Shown: positions 10,881 to 16,138 of the stretch, in pieces
How the letters are laid out: each line of letters begins with the position of its first letter
How positions within the stretch are numbered: the stretch's first letter is position 1
Source: an uncultured Clostridia bacterium
GTDB lineage: Bacteria; Bacillota; Clostridia; Oscillospirales; Ruminococcaceae
Reading direction: 5' to 3'
DNA: 16,138 bases
Assembly: GCA_947381875.1 (NCBI GenBank)
Contig: CANCXY010000050.1
Coordinates: 1-16,138, forward strand
Notes under the pieces: generated by a model
Database searches by the model: none
The model's input: the letters and a program-made list of their open reading frames with translations, nothing else
Told to the model about the DNA's origin: nothing
Translations under genes and position numbers: made by a program

Positions 10881-12938
10881 TCAATCGTCCATCTTTGCCT
10901 GATATTCTTTCGGCACTTCGTACCGCTCGATGCAGATGCCGCGGGCGTCTTTCCTGCGGTGCCCCACCGTCACAATCAAACCGTCGTTCTGTTGCAGCTC
11001 CCGCAGCAGCGGGCCGGACAGCTTCGCTTTTAAGTCTGCTGTGGAGTAGAACGGCGGGAACCCCAGCATCTTTGCGCCGGTGTTCTTTACATCCTCATAG
11101 CTCCAGAAGCCGCCCTCCGGCTTGTCTGTGATAAGCTGGTTCAGCACCTGCACAAGCGGCTCCCGCTCGTAGGGGATGCCCTTTTCCTTGCGTTTCACGA
11201 TGGCGGTTAAATCGTCGGCAGTCAGCTCACTGAAGCCCTTCCAGTGTACGCCGCCGCGTTTGCCGATGGTATATACAAGGCTCTTGCCTTTGGGCGCGTT
11301 GGAGCATTTGACATGCAGCATGACGCATTCCTCCTCATTGTCCGGGTTTCGTATCAGATGCAGGATGCTCCGCATGGATGCTGGGATGTCGACGCTGCCA
11401 AGCGAACGGTTCACGGGCGATTTGTCCCCGGCGCTCTTTACCGTGTGGGCAATGATGGCGCACGCGCAGTCTTCCCGCTCGCAGGTATCAAACAGCTTTG
11501 CCAGCTGTGGCCGCGTCTCGTTCGGCCGGAACATATCGACGCCTGCGCCGAGGAACGCCTGAAACGGGTCGAAGAGAATCAGCTTCGCGCCCACCTGCCG
11601 GATCATTGCTTCAATTTCCGGGCTTGCGAACGTCAGCCCCGCCGCATTGGTGACGAAATGGCACCGGCTCAAATCGCCCCCGTCCTCCTCAATGCGCCCG
11701 CGCAGTACTGCGAGGTCGTCTTCCACGGACAGGATGATTACATTGCCGGGCGCTTCTATCGGCATATCCAGCAGCGGCCGCCCCGTGGAGACGTGCGCCG
11801 CAATCGCACACATGAACGCCGTCTTTCCCGTGCCGTTGTCTCCTTGAATCAGTGTCCCCTTGCCGCGCTGGAAATAGGGCGCAAGCGTCCAGCGCGGGGG
11901 CTCGTAGGGCACGGCGCTTGCCGGTATCAGCGCGGGCCTGTGCGCCGCTTTGCCCGTTCTGGGCGGCTGTGGGGCGGTTCCGCTTTGCGGGGCTGCCGCG
12001 TCACCGGGTGCGCCGATGGCACCCTCCCAGTCCAGCGCACGGCCCTCCCCGCGGCTTTGCGAACGCCGCTCTTTGTAGTCGGCATCGTCCCCCGCTGCGG
12101 TGCGGGCGCAGCTCTTTACAGCTATGTCAATCGTGCGCGGCAAATAGTCCTTGCGCAGCAGCTTCTTTCTGTGCGCCTCGTCCTTGCCCTGACAGTGCGG
12201 CGAGGTGAAAAACGCGTCCCGCATAGCGGCAAAATCCGCGTTGCACCAGTAGGCCAGCTTGTTCATCAGCGCCATATCGTCGGTGCTTTCGTTGCCGTTC
12301 GGCCGCTCACCGTTCCACAGCGCGGCGAATCTTGTGTCTTTCTCAAGGCCAATCGCTAAGTAGTCCTTGTCCCCGGATGGCAAAGCGGGTGCGGGCTGTG
12401 CGGGCGTCTGCTGCCCTTTGGCGGCGTCGGCCTGCAATTCCCTATACAGCGCGTCGACGGCCTCCTGCGCGTCCCTGATGGGCTTCGGCGCGCCGTCCCA
12501 TGCTTTCCCGGTAAAGGTGAAGTACCGGGCGCGGTCGTACATTTCGGCGCGCGGGCGCTTGATATTCGCGGGCAGCGTCCCCTTACAGAGGATGTGCAGC
12601 CCTTCCCCGCTGGGCGATCTCTCTGTGTAGCTGTCAAAGCGGCGCACCCATTCCGCCGCCCAATCGTCCAGGGCGCCGCCCTGTATACAGTGGTCGAAGT
12701 CCACACCGACAACCCCGCCGCCCCCGGCAAACTCAAAGCCGATCCCCTCATAGCGCCCCGCCTGCACGGCCCCCGCGGCCTCGCTGAACGTCGCCCAGGT
12801 ATCGGGTACGCCCGCTTTGGCGCGCTGGCCGGTGCGGGGGTCGTAGGGGCATTTGCGGTTTGCCTCGCCCGGCTTGCCCCAGCATACCCACTGGCACAGC
12901 TCATGCAGCGGGGCCGGGACGTGCAACTTATCGGCCAT
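10881..12938 (-). CDS. Primase-polymerase / RepA-like helicase fusion (replication protein)
   Basis: The 685-aa protein joins two replication activities. The N-terminal part (about 1-165) resembles phage/plasmid primase-polymerase domains: GIGFEFAGGGGVVGVDFDHC places acidic residues Asp80 and Asp82, followed by SPSGEGLHI (108-116). The C-terminal part (about 345-570) is a RecA/RepA-like AAA ATPase with Walker A GDNGTGKT (366-373), Walker B LILFD (453-457) and IIAHTVK (His498). A Pro/Ala-rich linker (about 305-345) separates them. ATG 12938 has GGGAGG with a 6-nt spacer and overlaps the upstream gene by 11 nt. It probably primes and unwinds the element's own origin, for which the iteron array just beyond its stop is the candidate. 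ATPase assignment is firm; the primase domain is by motif only. Confidence 0.85.
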   Translation of the reverse strand: MADKLHVPAPLHELCQWVCWGKPGEANRKCPYDPRTGQRAKAGVPDTWATFSEAAGAVQAGRYEGIGFEFAGGGGVVGVDFDHCIQGGALDDWAAEWVRRFDSYTERSPSGEGLHILCKGTLPANIKRPRAEMYDRARYFTFTGKAWDGAPKPIRDAQEAVDALYRELQADAAKGQQTPAQPAPALPSGDKDYLAIGLEKDTRFAALWNGERPNGNESTDDMALMNKLAYWCNADFAAMRDAFFTSPHCQGKDEAHRKKLLRKDYLPRTIDIAVKSCARTAAGDDADYKERRSQSRGEGRALDWEGAIGAPGDAAAPQSGTAPQPPRTGKAAHRPALIPASAVPYEPPRWTLAPYFQRGKGTLIQGDNGTGKTAFMCAIAAHVSTGRPLLDMPIEAPGNVIILSVEDDLAVLRGRIEEDGGDLSRCHFVTNAAGLTFASPEIEAMIRQVGAKLILFDPFQAFLGAGVDMFRPNETRPQLAKLFDTCEREDCACAIIAHTVKSAGDKSPVNRSLGSVDIPASMRSILHLIRNPDNEEECVMLHVKCSNAPKGKSLVYTIGKRGGVHWKGFSELTADDLTAIVKRKEKGIPYEREPLVQVLNQLITDKPEGGFWSYEDVKNTGAKMLGFPPFYSTADLKAKLSGPLLRELQQNDGLIVTVGHRRKDARGICIERYEVPKEYQAKMDD

Positions 12939-13119
12939 GCGCTACCTCCCCGTCGAGCATGGCGCTCAACTGTACGGCGGCCTTGGTCAGGGCGTCAGCC
13001 ATGTAGACGAGCGCATCAATCGCATATTTGTCCGTCTTCTCGGCGACGCTGATAGCCACGATGTTCAGGGCGCGGGTCCCGCACTCTATCCGGTTCGCAA
13101 GATCTCTGATTTCATCCAT
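12928..13119 (-). CDS. Small helical protein of unknown function (63 aa)
   Basis: The 63-aa protein starts MDEIRDLANRIECGTRALNI and is almost wholly helical, with no recognised domain. Its ATG overlaps the stop of the Rha-family gene (TAATG), and its end overlaps the primase-helicase start by 11 nt, so it is coupled on both sides. It resembles the 58-aa protein at 9804-9980, perhaps as a distant paralogue. Possible roles in replication are suggested only by its place. Confidence 0.65.
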   Translation of the reverse strand: MDEIRDLANRIECGTRALNIVAISVAEKTDKYAIDALVYMADALTKAAVQLSAMLDGEVAHGR

Positions 13120-13778
13120 TATGCCCTCACCGCCTTTCCGGGCGGCTCCAACACCGCGCGTATCGCGTCGTAGGTCATGCCGCAATCAAGCAGCGTGCAT
13201 ACCTGCGCCTCCCGCTTTGTCACCGCCGCAAGCTGCTCGGCGTCCAGATTCCGCAGCGCGTCTTTGCCTCCCGCTTTGCGCAGCTGTGTGGCTGTCTTGC
13301 CCACGGCGGCCTTGTAAATCAGGTTCGTGTAGGTGGCGAAAGCGTGGCCGTGCATCCGTTCGTTTTCCCCGCTGTCGCGGATCGCGTCCGTCAAGGCGCG
13401 GCGGATGGGCGCTTTTACCGCGCGCTGGGCTTTGCGGCGCTCTATCTCCTGCCGGGCTTCAAAGAAATCATGCACAAGCGCTTTCTTGAATGCCCGAACC
13501 GGGGGAGTGTTTTTCAGGTAGGTGATAAGTAACGTCGCCTGCTGTTCGTTCAGGTAGTAGACTTTGCGGTATTTCGTGCCGCTCTCTGTTGGAGCTGCTT
13601 CGTTTTCAAAACGAAGCAGCCCAAACTCCGAAAGGTCTTCTTCGTGCTGCTGAATCAGTCGGTTAATATGCTTGTGCTGCACCTGCGCATACTCCGCCAC
13701 CTTGTCGGCGGTCGTGTACGGCTCCATCTTCGAGCCGATGGGCTTTATCAGCACAAGCCCCAATGCCTCATTGCTCAT
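13119..13778 (-). CDS. Rha-family phage regulatory protein
   Basis: The 219-aa protein matches the Rha/antirepressor-type layout: an N-terminal DNA-binding module with YTTADKVAEYAQVQHKHINRL (about 20-40), a central KVYYLNEQQATLLITYLKN segment and FKKALVHDFFEARQEIERRK, then a C-terminal region that may specify another partner (about 135-219). Rha proteins regulate lytic growth in lambdoid phages and are common in Firmicute prophages. ATG 13778 has AAAGGAG and a 7-nt spacer; 25 codons of in-frame extension upstream lack a site and cross promoter-like DNA. It is the first gene of a unit with the 63-aa protein and the primase-helicase. Confidence 0.82.
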   Translation of the reverse strand: MSNEALGLVLIKPIGSKMEPYTTADKVAEYAQVQHKHINRLIQQHEEDLSEFGLLRFENEAAPTESGTKYRKVYYLNEQQATLLITYLKNTPPVRAFKKALVHDFFEARQEIERRKAQRAVKAPIRRALTDAIRDSGENERMHGHAFATYTNLIYKAAVGKTATQLRKAGGKDALRNLDAEQLAAVTKREAQVCTLLDCGMTYDAIRAVLEPPGKAVRA

Positions 13779-13801
13779 GCGTGCGCTCCTTTCGCATATA
13801 A

Positions 13802-13816
13802 TCTGCGTATAGCAGA
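13802..13816. promoter_or_regulatory. Palindromic operator candidate upstream of the Rha-family gene
   Basis: TCTGC-GTATA-GCAGA, a perfect 5+5 palindrome, lies between the promoter candidate at 13824-13853 and the ribosome binding site. A repressor bound here would block transcription. It is unrelated to the three operators at 14601-14678. Confidence 0.35.
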
Positions 13817-13823
13817 AATAAGC

Positions 13824-13853
13824 ATTGTAAATCTTGTCTGTTTTTTCTCTCAA
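13824..13853 (-). promoter_or_regulatory. Promoter candidate for the Rha/replication operon
   Basis: Minus strand: -35 TTGAGA (13853-13848), 18-bp spacer, -10 TACAAT (13829-13824), about 45 nt before the Rha start codon. The 18-bp spacer is slightly long. Confidence 0.45.
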
Positions 13854-13961
13854 AACTCTTTTTTCGCATACACCCCGATTCCTCTCGAAACAATGATGCC
13901 GCTAAAGCGTTTTTTCACATGCAAGAATGTTAATCGCCTTTTTGTCTGTGAAAGCCATTCC

Positions 13962-13990
13962 TTGCTGACAGGGGTTAGTAGTGATATAAT
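13962..13990 (+). promoter_or_regulatory. Promoter of the 63-aa small membrane protein
   Basis: -35 TTGCTG (13962-13967), 17-bp spacer, perfect -10 TATAAT (13985-13990). It points rightward against the flow of the early operon and lies about 30 nt before the GTG start at 14022. Confidence 0.6.
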
Positions 13991-14021
13991 GGTATTAACT
14001 CATACTGAAGGGGGCTTTCCT

Positions 14022-14213
14022 GTGGAAGTTTTTCTTGCATTTGCGCCGCCAATCATAGCGGCGGTTCTTACCTGCTGGCTTACATGGCATTTCACGACGC
14101 GGCATAAGGGGAAACCATCTTTTACGGTTGAATGGAAGATTGTGGTTTCCTGTCGCCGCTCTGAAGACGCTCCTTTATCGCCTTTGCCCCCTCCGTCATC
14201 ATCACACGGATAA
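14022..14213 (+). CDS. Small membrane peptide, possible toxin-like
   Basis: A GTG-start 63-aa protein beginning MEVFLAFAPPIIAAVLTCWL: one hydrophobic span (about 3-24), then a basic patch (TTRHKGK) and a low-complexity Ser/Pro-rich tail. Its own consensus-like promoter (13962-13990) and GAAGGGGG site with a 7-nt spacer support expression. It opposes the operon around it and its last 92 nt overlap the 3' end of the ribbon-helix-helix gene on the other strand. Short hydrophobic span plus basic tail is the form of type I toxins and holin-like peptides; no antitoxin RNA was identified, so the role is open. The tail may be an extension by loss of an earlier stop. Confidence 0.5.
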   Translation: MEVFLAFAPPIIAAVLTCWLTWHFTTRHKGKPSFTVEWKIVVSCRRSEDAPLSPLPPPSSSHG

Positions 14214-14337
14214 TTTCCGCGTAGGAGCAGCGGCAATACTCCCGTGTTCTGCGCAATTCAAGCACAGCTTCGTCAAGCTCCTCGGTCAAATAAATTGTGA
14301 GGCGCTTGTAACATAGGTTTTTTGTCGGCCTTGCCAT
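14122..14337 (-). CDS. Ribbon-helix-helix-type DNA-binding protein
   Basis: The 71-aa protein has a beta strand KRLTIYLTEELDEAVLELRR followed by a second helix (YAEIIRVMMTEGAKAIKERL), the layout of MetJ/Arc-type regulators. It probably dimerises and binds operator DNA. ATG 14337 has GGGAGGTG upstream with about a 10-nt spacer. It begins 34 nt after the Cro-like gene and is likely co-transcribed with it from the promoter at 14625-14653. Its 3' end overlaps the plus-strand small membrane gene. It could be an antitoxin-like partner of that peptide, but convergence makes this only a guess. Confidence 0.7.
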   Translation of the reverse strand: MARPTKNLCYKRLTIYLTEELDEAVLELRRTREYCRCSYAEIIRVMMTEGAKAIKERLQSGDRKPQSSIQP

Positions 14338-14371
14338 TGTTGGCTTTCACCTCCCTTGTTTCCCGCTTTGG

Positions 14372-14587
14372 TCAGGCGCGGGTGGTAGCTTGTGGGGACA
14401 GGCCGAGAAGATAGTCTATAGGCTGCCCCGTCATATCGTGCAGTTTTTCGAGGATGGTTGAGGGAATCGACGCCCCGCGAATATACGCATTGTATGTTTT
14501 TTGTGTAACGCCGAGTTGCGCGCACATGTCCGTCTTGGTCATCTGCAACCGCCCCCGTTCTGCCTCAATATTTACGCGATTTTTCAT
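14372..14587 (-). CDS. Cro-like XRE-family repressor
   Basis: The 71-aa protein has an XRE helix-turn-helix at about 16-48 (KTDMCAQLGVTQKTYNAYIR) and the common end PIDYLLGL. It lies divergent from the CI-like gene, as Cro does in lambda, and should repress the CI promoter or its own. ATG 14587 has AGGAGGTG with a 7-8-nt spacer. A strong promoter (14625-14653) and an operator between it and the ribosome binding site control it. The 22-codon in-frame extension would start inside the operators and is rejected. Confidence 0.83.
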   Translation of the reverse strand: MKNRVNIEAERGRLQMTKTDMCAQLGVTQKTYNAYIRGASIPSTILEKLHDMTGQPIDYLLGLSPQATTRA

Positions 14588-14600
14588 TACATCACCTCCT

Positions 14601-14678
14601 ATCCACATTTTGTGGATTAAATACAGTATAATACACATAGTGTGGTTTGTCAAGGAAAATTTTCCCCATTTTGTGGAT
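14601..14678. promoter_or_regulatory. Three 17-bp operators of the lysogeny switch
   Basis: O1 ATCCACATTTTGTGGAT (14601-14617) is a perfect 7-3-7 palindrome. O2 ATACACATAGTGTGGTT (14631-14647) and O3 TTCCCCATTTTGTGGAT (14662-14678) each differ from O1 at few arm positions. Centres are 30 and 31 bp apart, three helical turns, so dimers would bind one face and could cooperate. O1 lies downstream of the Cro-side promoter, O2 fills its spacer, and O3 lies just before the CI -35 element. Confidence 0.75.
14625..14653 (-). promoter_or_regulatory. Leftward early promoter (Cro side)
   Basis: Minus strand: -35 TTGACA (14653-14648, perfect), 17-bp spacer, -10 TATACT (14630-14625). The spacer contains operator O2. 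It is one of the strongest promoters in the window. Confidence 0.8.
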
Positions 14679-14685
14679 TATTCTC

Positions 14686-14714
14686 TTGACAATCGGTATT
14701 TTTTGTATTATGCT
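14686..14714 (+). promoter_or_regulatory. Rightward maintenance promoter (CI side)
   Basis: -35 TTGACA (14686-14691) with -10 TATGCT (14709-14714) at 17 bp. A TATTAT at 14706 is closer to consensus but gives only a 14-bp spacer. O3 lies 7 bp before the -35. Confidence 0.6.
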
Positions 14715-14758
14715 GAATAACAAGAAAACCCTATAGATATAAAAGGGAGGGTTGTCTC

Positions 14759-15517
14759 ATGTATGAAAGATTAAAATCTTTCCGCGAGTCCTTGGGCATG
14801 ACACAAGCAGAATTTAGCAAAACGTTGGGCCTTGCAAAAACCACTTATAACAATTACGAAACAGGAATACGGGAACCAAAATCAGACTTCTGGACAGCAA
14901 TCGCGCAAACTTATGATGTCACGATTGATTATTTGATGGGATTCAGCAATAACCCATATCCCTCCAATAAGGTAGTGCTAAGCATTCCAGAAGAAACACA
15001 CATAAAAAAATACCGCACTCTTGATGGGTACGGTAAAGATATAGTCGATACTGTCCTTGACAAAGAATCCGCCCGCTGCACCGCCCAGAAAGCCCGCGCC
15101 GCGCGCTGTCAGACGGAGGAATCAGCGGAGACAGGGGCGGAAAGCGCGCTGTACTACTTCCCCATATACGAAAGCCCCATGAGCGCAGGCACAGGCCAGC
15201 TCGCGGGGCAAGAATATCCACAAACGACGCCGCTTATAAAAAAACCGCCGCACGGCGCTTCCTACATTGCCCCCGTGAGCGGGGACAGCATGGAGCCGAC
15301 CTACAGCGACGGCGATTTGCTTTTTATCCAGGCGACGCCGGAAATAGAGGTCGGGCAGGTTGGTGTATTCCTGATGGACGGCCAGCAATGGGTAAAGGAG
15401 CTGGGCAGGGGCGTGCTAATCTCCCACAATAAGGATTACCGACCCATCCCCATGACCGAAGACATCACCTGTCAAGGGCTTGTCCTGGGCGTGTGTGATG
15501 AGAGCTATTTTCAGTGA
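14759..15517 (+). CDS. CI-like repressor with XRE and S24 peptidase domains
   Basis: The 252-aa repressor has an XRE helix-turn-helix (about 1-60, MTQAEFSKTLGLAKTTYNNY) and a LexA/CI-type S24 domain (about 130-252). The nucleophile is Ser177 in SGDSMEPT and the general base Lys213 in WVKEL. A likely self-cleavage bond is Ala143-Gly144. RecA-assisted autocleavage on DNA damage would lift repression of the early operon. ATG 14759 follows GGGAGG with about an 8-nt spacer. The first 300 bp are AT-rich (MYERLKSF... region) and the remainder GC-rich, changing near 15065, so the two domains may have different origins. The operators at 14601-14678 are its expected targets. Confidence 0.92.
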   Translation: MYERLKSFRESLGMTQAEFSKTLGLAKTTYNNYETGIREPKSDFWTAIAQTYDVTIDYLMGFSNNPYPSNKVVLSIPEETHIKKYRTLDGYGKDIVDTVLDKESARCTAQKARAARCQTEESAETGAESALYYFPIYESPMSAGTGQLAGQEYPQTTPLIKKPPHGASYIAPVSGDSMEPTYSDGDLLFIQATPEIEVGQVGVFLMDGQQWVKELGRGVLISHNKDYRPIPMTEDITCQGLVLGVCDESYFQ

Positions 15518-15592
15518 TGTTTTCCGCTTTGTGGAGATACATGGCTACGGTTCCACAGCGACCCCGCATAGGGTAGTATGCGTAAGACGCTT

Positions 15593-15617
15593 AACATACT
15601 TGTACAAGTATGTTTTT
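15593..15617. promoter_or_regulatory. 22-bp perfect palindrome downstream of the CI gene
   Basis: Arms AACATACTTGT (15593-15603) and its exact reverse complement (15604-15614), followed by TTT. It could be an AT-rich terminator (9-bp stem, GTAC loop, then TTTTT) or an operator; TATAAC at 15621 with a weak -35 inside the palindrome could be a promoter for the 47-aa gene. The two readings are not separable by eye. Confidence 0.45.
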
Positions 15618-15670
15618 GCCTATAACAGCCATGCCGGGCAAGCGGCTTGGAGAATATGGGAGGAAAGGAA

Positions 15671-15814
15671 ATGGTTGACGTTATGACAGATAAGCAGTTC
15701 AAAACGATTCTGGAGATGGTCGATATGATCCTTGACGGGTGCAAGGATATTGAGGAAGCGAAACAGAAAGTACAGAAACTCATTGAGAACCAAAGCGGGA
15801 AAAAAGAGGAATGA
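15671..15814 (+). CDS. Small acidic helical protein (47 aa)
   Basis: A 47-aa protein starting MVDVMTDKQFKTILEMVDMI, predicted helical and rich in charged residues, ending SGKKEE. It is too short for usual gene callers but has GGGAGG (15658-15663) with a 7-nt spacer and a strong terminator right after it. Such short coiled proteins occur after CI-type repressors in Firmicute elements. Function unknown. Confidence 0.6.
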   Translation: MVDVMTDKQFKTILEMVDMILDGCKDIEEAKQKVQKLIENQSGKKEE

Positions 15815-15818
15815 CACG

Positions 15819-15847
15819 GGGGCGGCCTTGCCGCCGCCCCTCTTTTT
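15819..15847 (+). terminator. Intrinsic terminator after the 47-aa gene
   Basis: Arms GGGGCGGC (15819-15826) and GCCGCCCC (15833-15840), a 6-nt loop, then TCTTTTT. It begins 4 nt after the stop codon. Confidence 0.85.
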
Positions 15848-15850
15848 CCG

Positions 15851-15942
15851 GGTATGATACCCAATACCAAAAATACCTTTAATACCTAAAATCGGTCTAA
15901 CCAGATATTTTAGGTATTAAAGGGAATAAAGGTATTAGGTAC
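15851..15942. repeat. AT-rich inverted repeat with ATACC iterons
   Basis: A perfect 17-bp inverted repeat (15876-15892 and 15907-15923; core TTTAATACCTAAAAT) with a 14-nt loop is flanked by further copies: ATACC begins at 15857, 15864, 15873 and 15882, and GGTAT occurs at 15851, 15913 and 15931, with GGTAC at 15938. The cluster lies between the terminator and the next gene in the 239-bp gap. Candidate protein-binding site (operator, partition site or recombination site). Confidence 0.65.
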
Positions 15943-16053
15943 AGGCCATGAAAACCCGTTCTTCTCCCGTACCCCTAAATAGCAGTAATCGCAAAAATAG
16001 CAAAACCGGCACCAGAGCGCAGGCCGGGATAGAGCACAAAGGAGGCGCAAAGA

Positions 16054-16138
16054 GTGAGCAGCAGGGAATTTGCCAAAAATCTGATAGACCATGTGCCGGA
16101 AAGCAAGCTGCTTTACGTTGTATCTTATTTGCAAGGCG
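16054..16138 (+). CDS. Small helical protein, cut by the window edge
   Basis: A GTG start after AAAGGAGG with an 8-nt spacer opens a frame with at least 28 codons to the end of the window, beginning MSSREFAKNLIDHVPESKLL. It continues YVVSYLQG and looks like an amphipathic helical protein typical of short phage or element genes. The 3' end is missing. I do not recognise a family with confidence. Confidence 0.6.
   Translation, partial: MSSREFAKNLIDHVPESKLLYVVSYLQG

Larger units (their letters stand above)
8341..16138. mobile_element. Integrated temperate phage, satellite or integrative element (left part)
   Basis: Immediately after the tRNA-Leu, gene content changes to a lambda-like immunity region, a Rha-family regulator, a primase-helicase fusion, a sigma-like factor and many tiny overlapping genes. 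The left end is placed at the tRNA 3' end; the right end is outside the window. No integrase, terminase, capsid, lysis or relaxase gene is visible, so the class (full prophage, phage satellite, integrative mobilizable element) cannot be decided. The second att copy, a repeat of the tRNA 3' end, is not in the window. Confidence 0.75.

Noticed and set aside
11244..12359. 371-codon plus-strand open frame
   Set aside because: Antisense shadow of the primase-helicase gene; Arg/Ala-rich without motifs.
15948..16138. Open plus frame starting MKTRSSPVPLNSSN that runs off the window
   Set aside because: No good ribosome binding site; its later part reads the GTG-start gene at 16054 out of frame. Cannot be excluded without the right-hand sequence.

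Overview
The window looks like part of a chromosome from an anaerobic gut-type Firmicute, class Clostridia (Oscillospiraceae/Ruminococcaceae-like). This rests on the high GC of the housekeeping half, strong GGAGG ribosome binding sites, a Ser-rich family 5 solute-binding lipoprotein, a MurQ etherase and GC-rich palindromic intergenic repeats. It is an inference from gene content; no 16S or other marker is present.

Left half (1-8340), chromosomal. On the plus strand are a tandem-domain GNAT acetyltransferase, a PIG-L/LmbE-type amidase-like protein, a lone extracellular peptide-type solute-binding lipoprotein and murQ. Convergent to these, on the minus strand, is a tight three-gene cassette: an N-acetyl sugar amidotransferase (WbuX/WbpG type), a HisF-like cyclase subunit and a HisH-like glutaminase. 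This set converts an acetamido to an acetamidino group on a sugar. No other sugar-nucleotide or glycosyltransferase gene is visible, so the cassette is an orphan here. Its leader holds an intrinsic-terminator-like hairpin between a good promoter and the ribosome binding site. Several enzymes in this half (GNAT, PIG-L, MurQ, amidotransferase) belong to families that act on N-acyl amino sugars. GC-rich REP-like palindromes fill the gaps.

Boundary (8255-8340). A complete tRNA-Leu(CAA) with encoded CCA is followed at once by mobile-element DNA, so its 3' end is the likely attachment site.

Right half (8341 to the end), the left part of an integrated temperate phage, satellite or other integrative element. 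A lambda-like switch lies at 14587-14759: divergent promoters, a Cro-like repressor on the minus strand, a CI-like XRE/S24 repressor on the plus strand, and three 17-bp operators spaced 30-31 bp apart. Leftward genes run toward the tRNA: an HTH protein, a ribbon-helix-helix protein, a Rha-family regulator, a primase-helicase fusion, several tiny proteins, a second HTH protein, a sigma-70-family factor and a zinc ribbon. After the primase-helicase gene there is a 10-bp-phased iteron-like array next to a 23-nt alternating purine-pyrimidine tract, a candidate replication origin. Rightward of the CI gene are a 47-aa protein, a terminator, an AT-rich inverted-repeat cluster and a gene cut by the window edge. 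No integrase, relaxase, terminase or structural gene is seen; any integrase should lie beyond the right edge.

Most worth following up: the iteron array with the primase-helicase, the three pairs of 10-bp direct repeats next to the tRNA, the sigma factor whose ribosome binding site is buried in a hairpin, the three-operator switch with a compositionally mosaic repressor, and the orphan acetamidino-sugar cassette with its attenuator-like leader and altered HisF catalytic residue.
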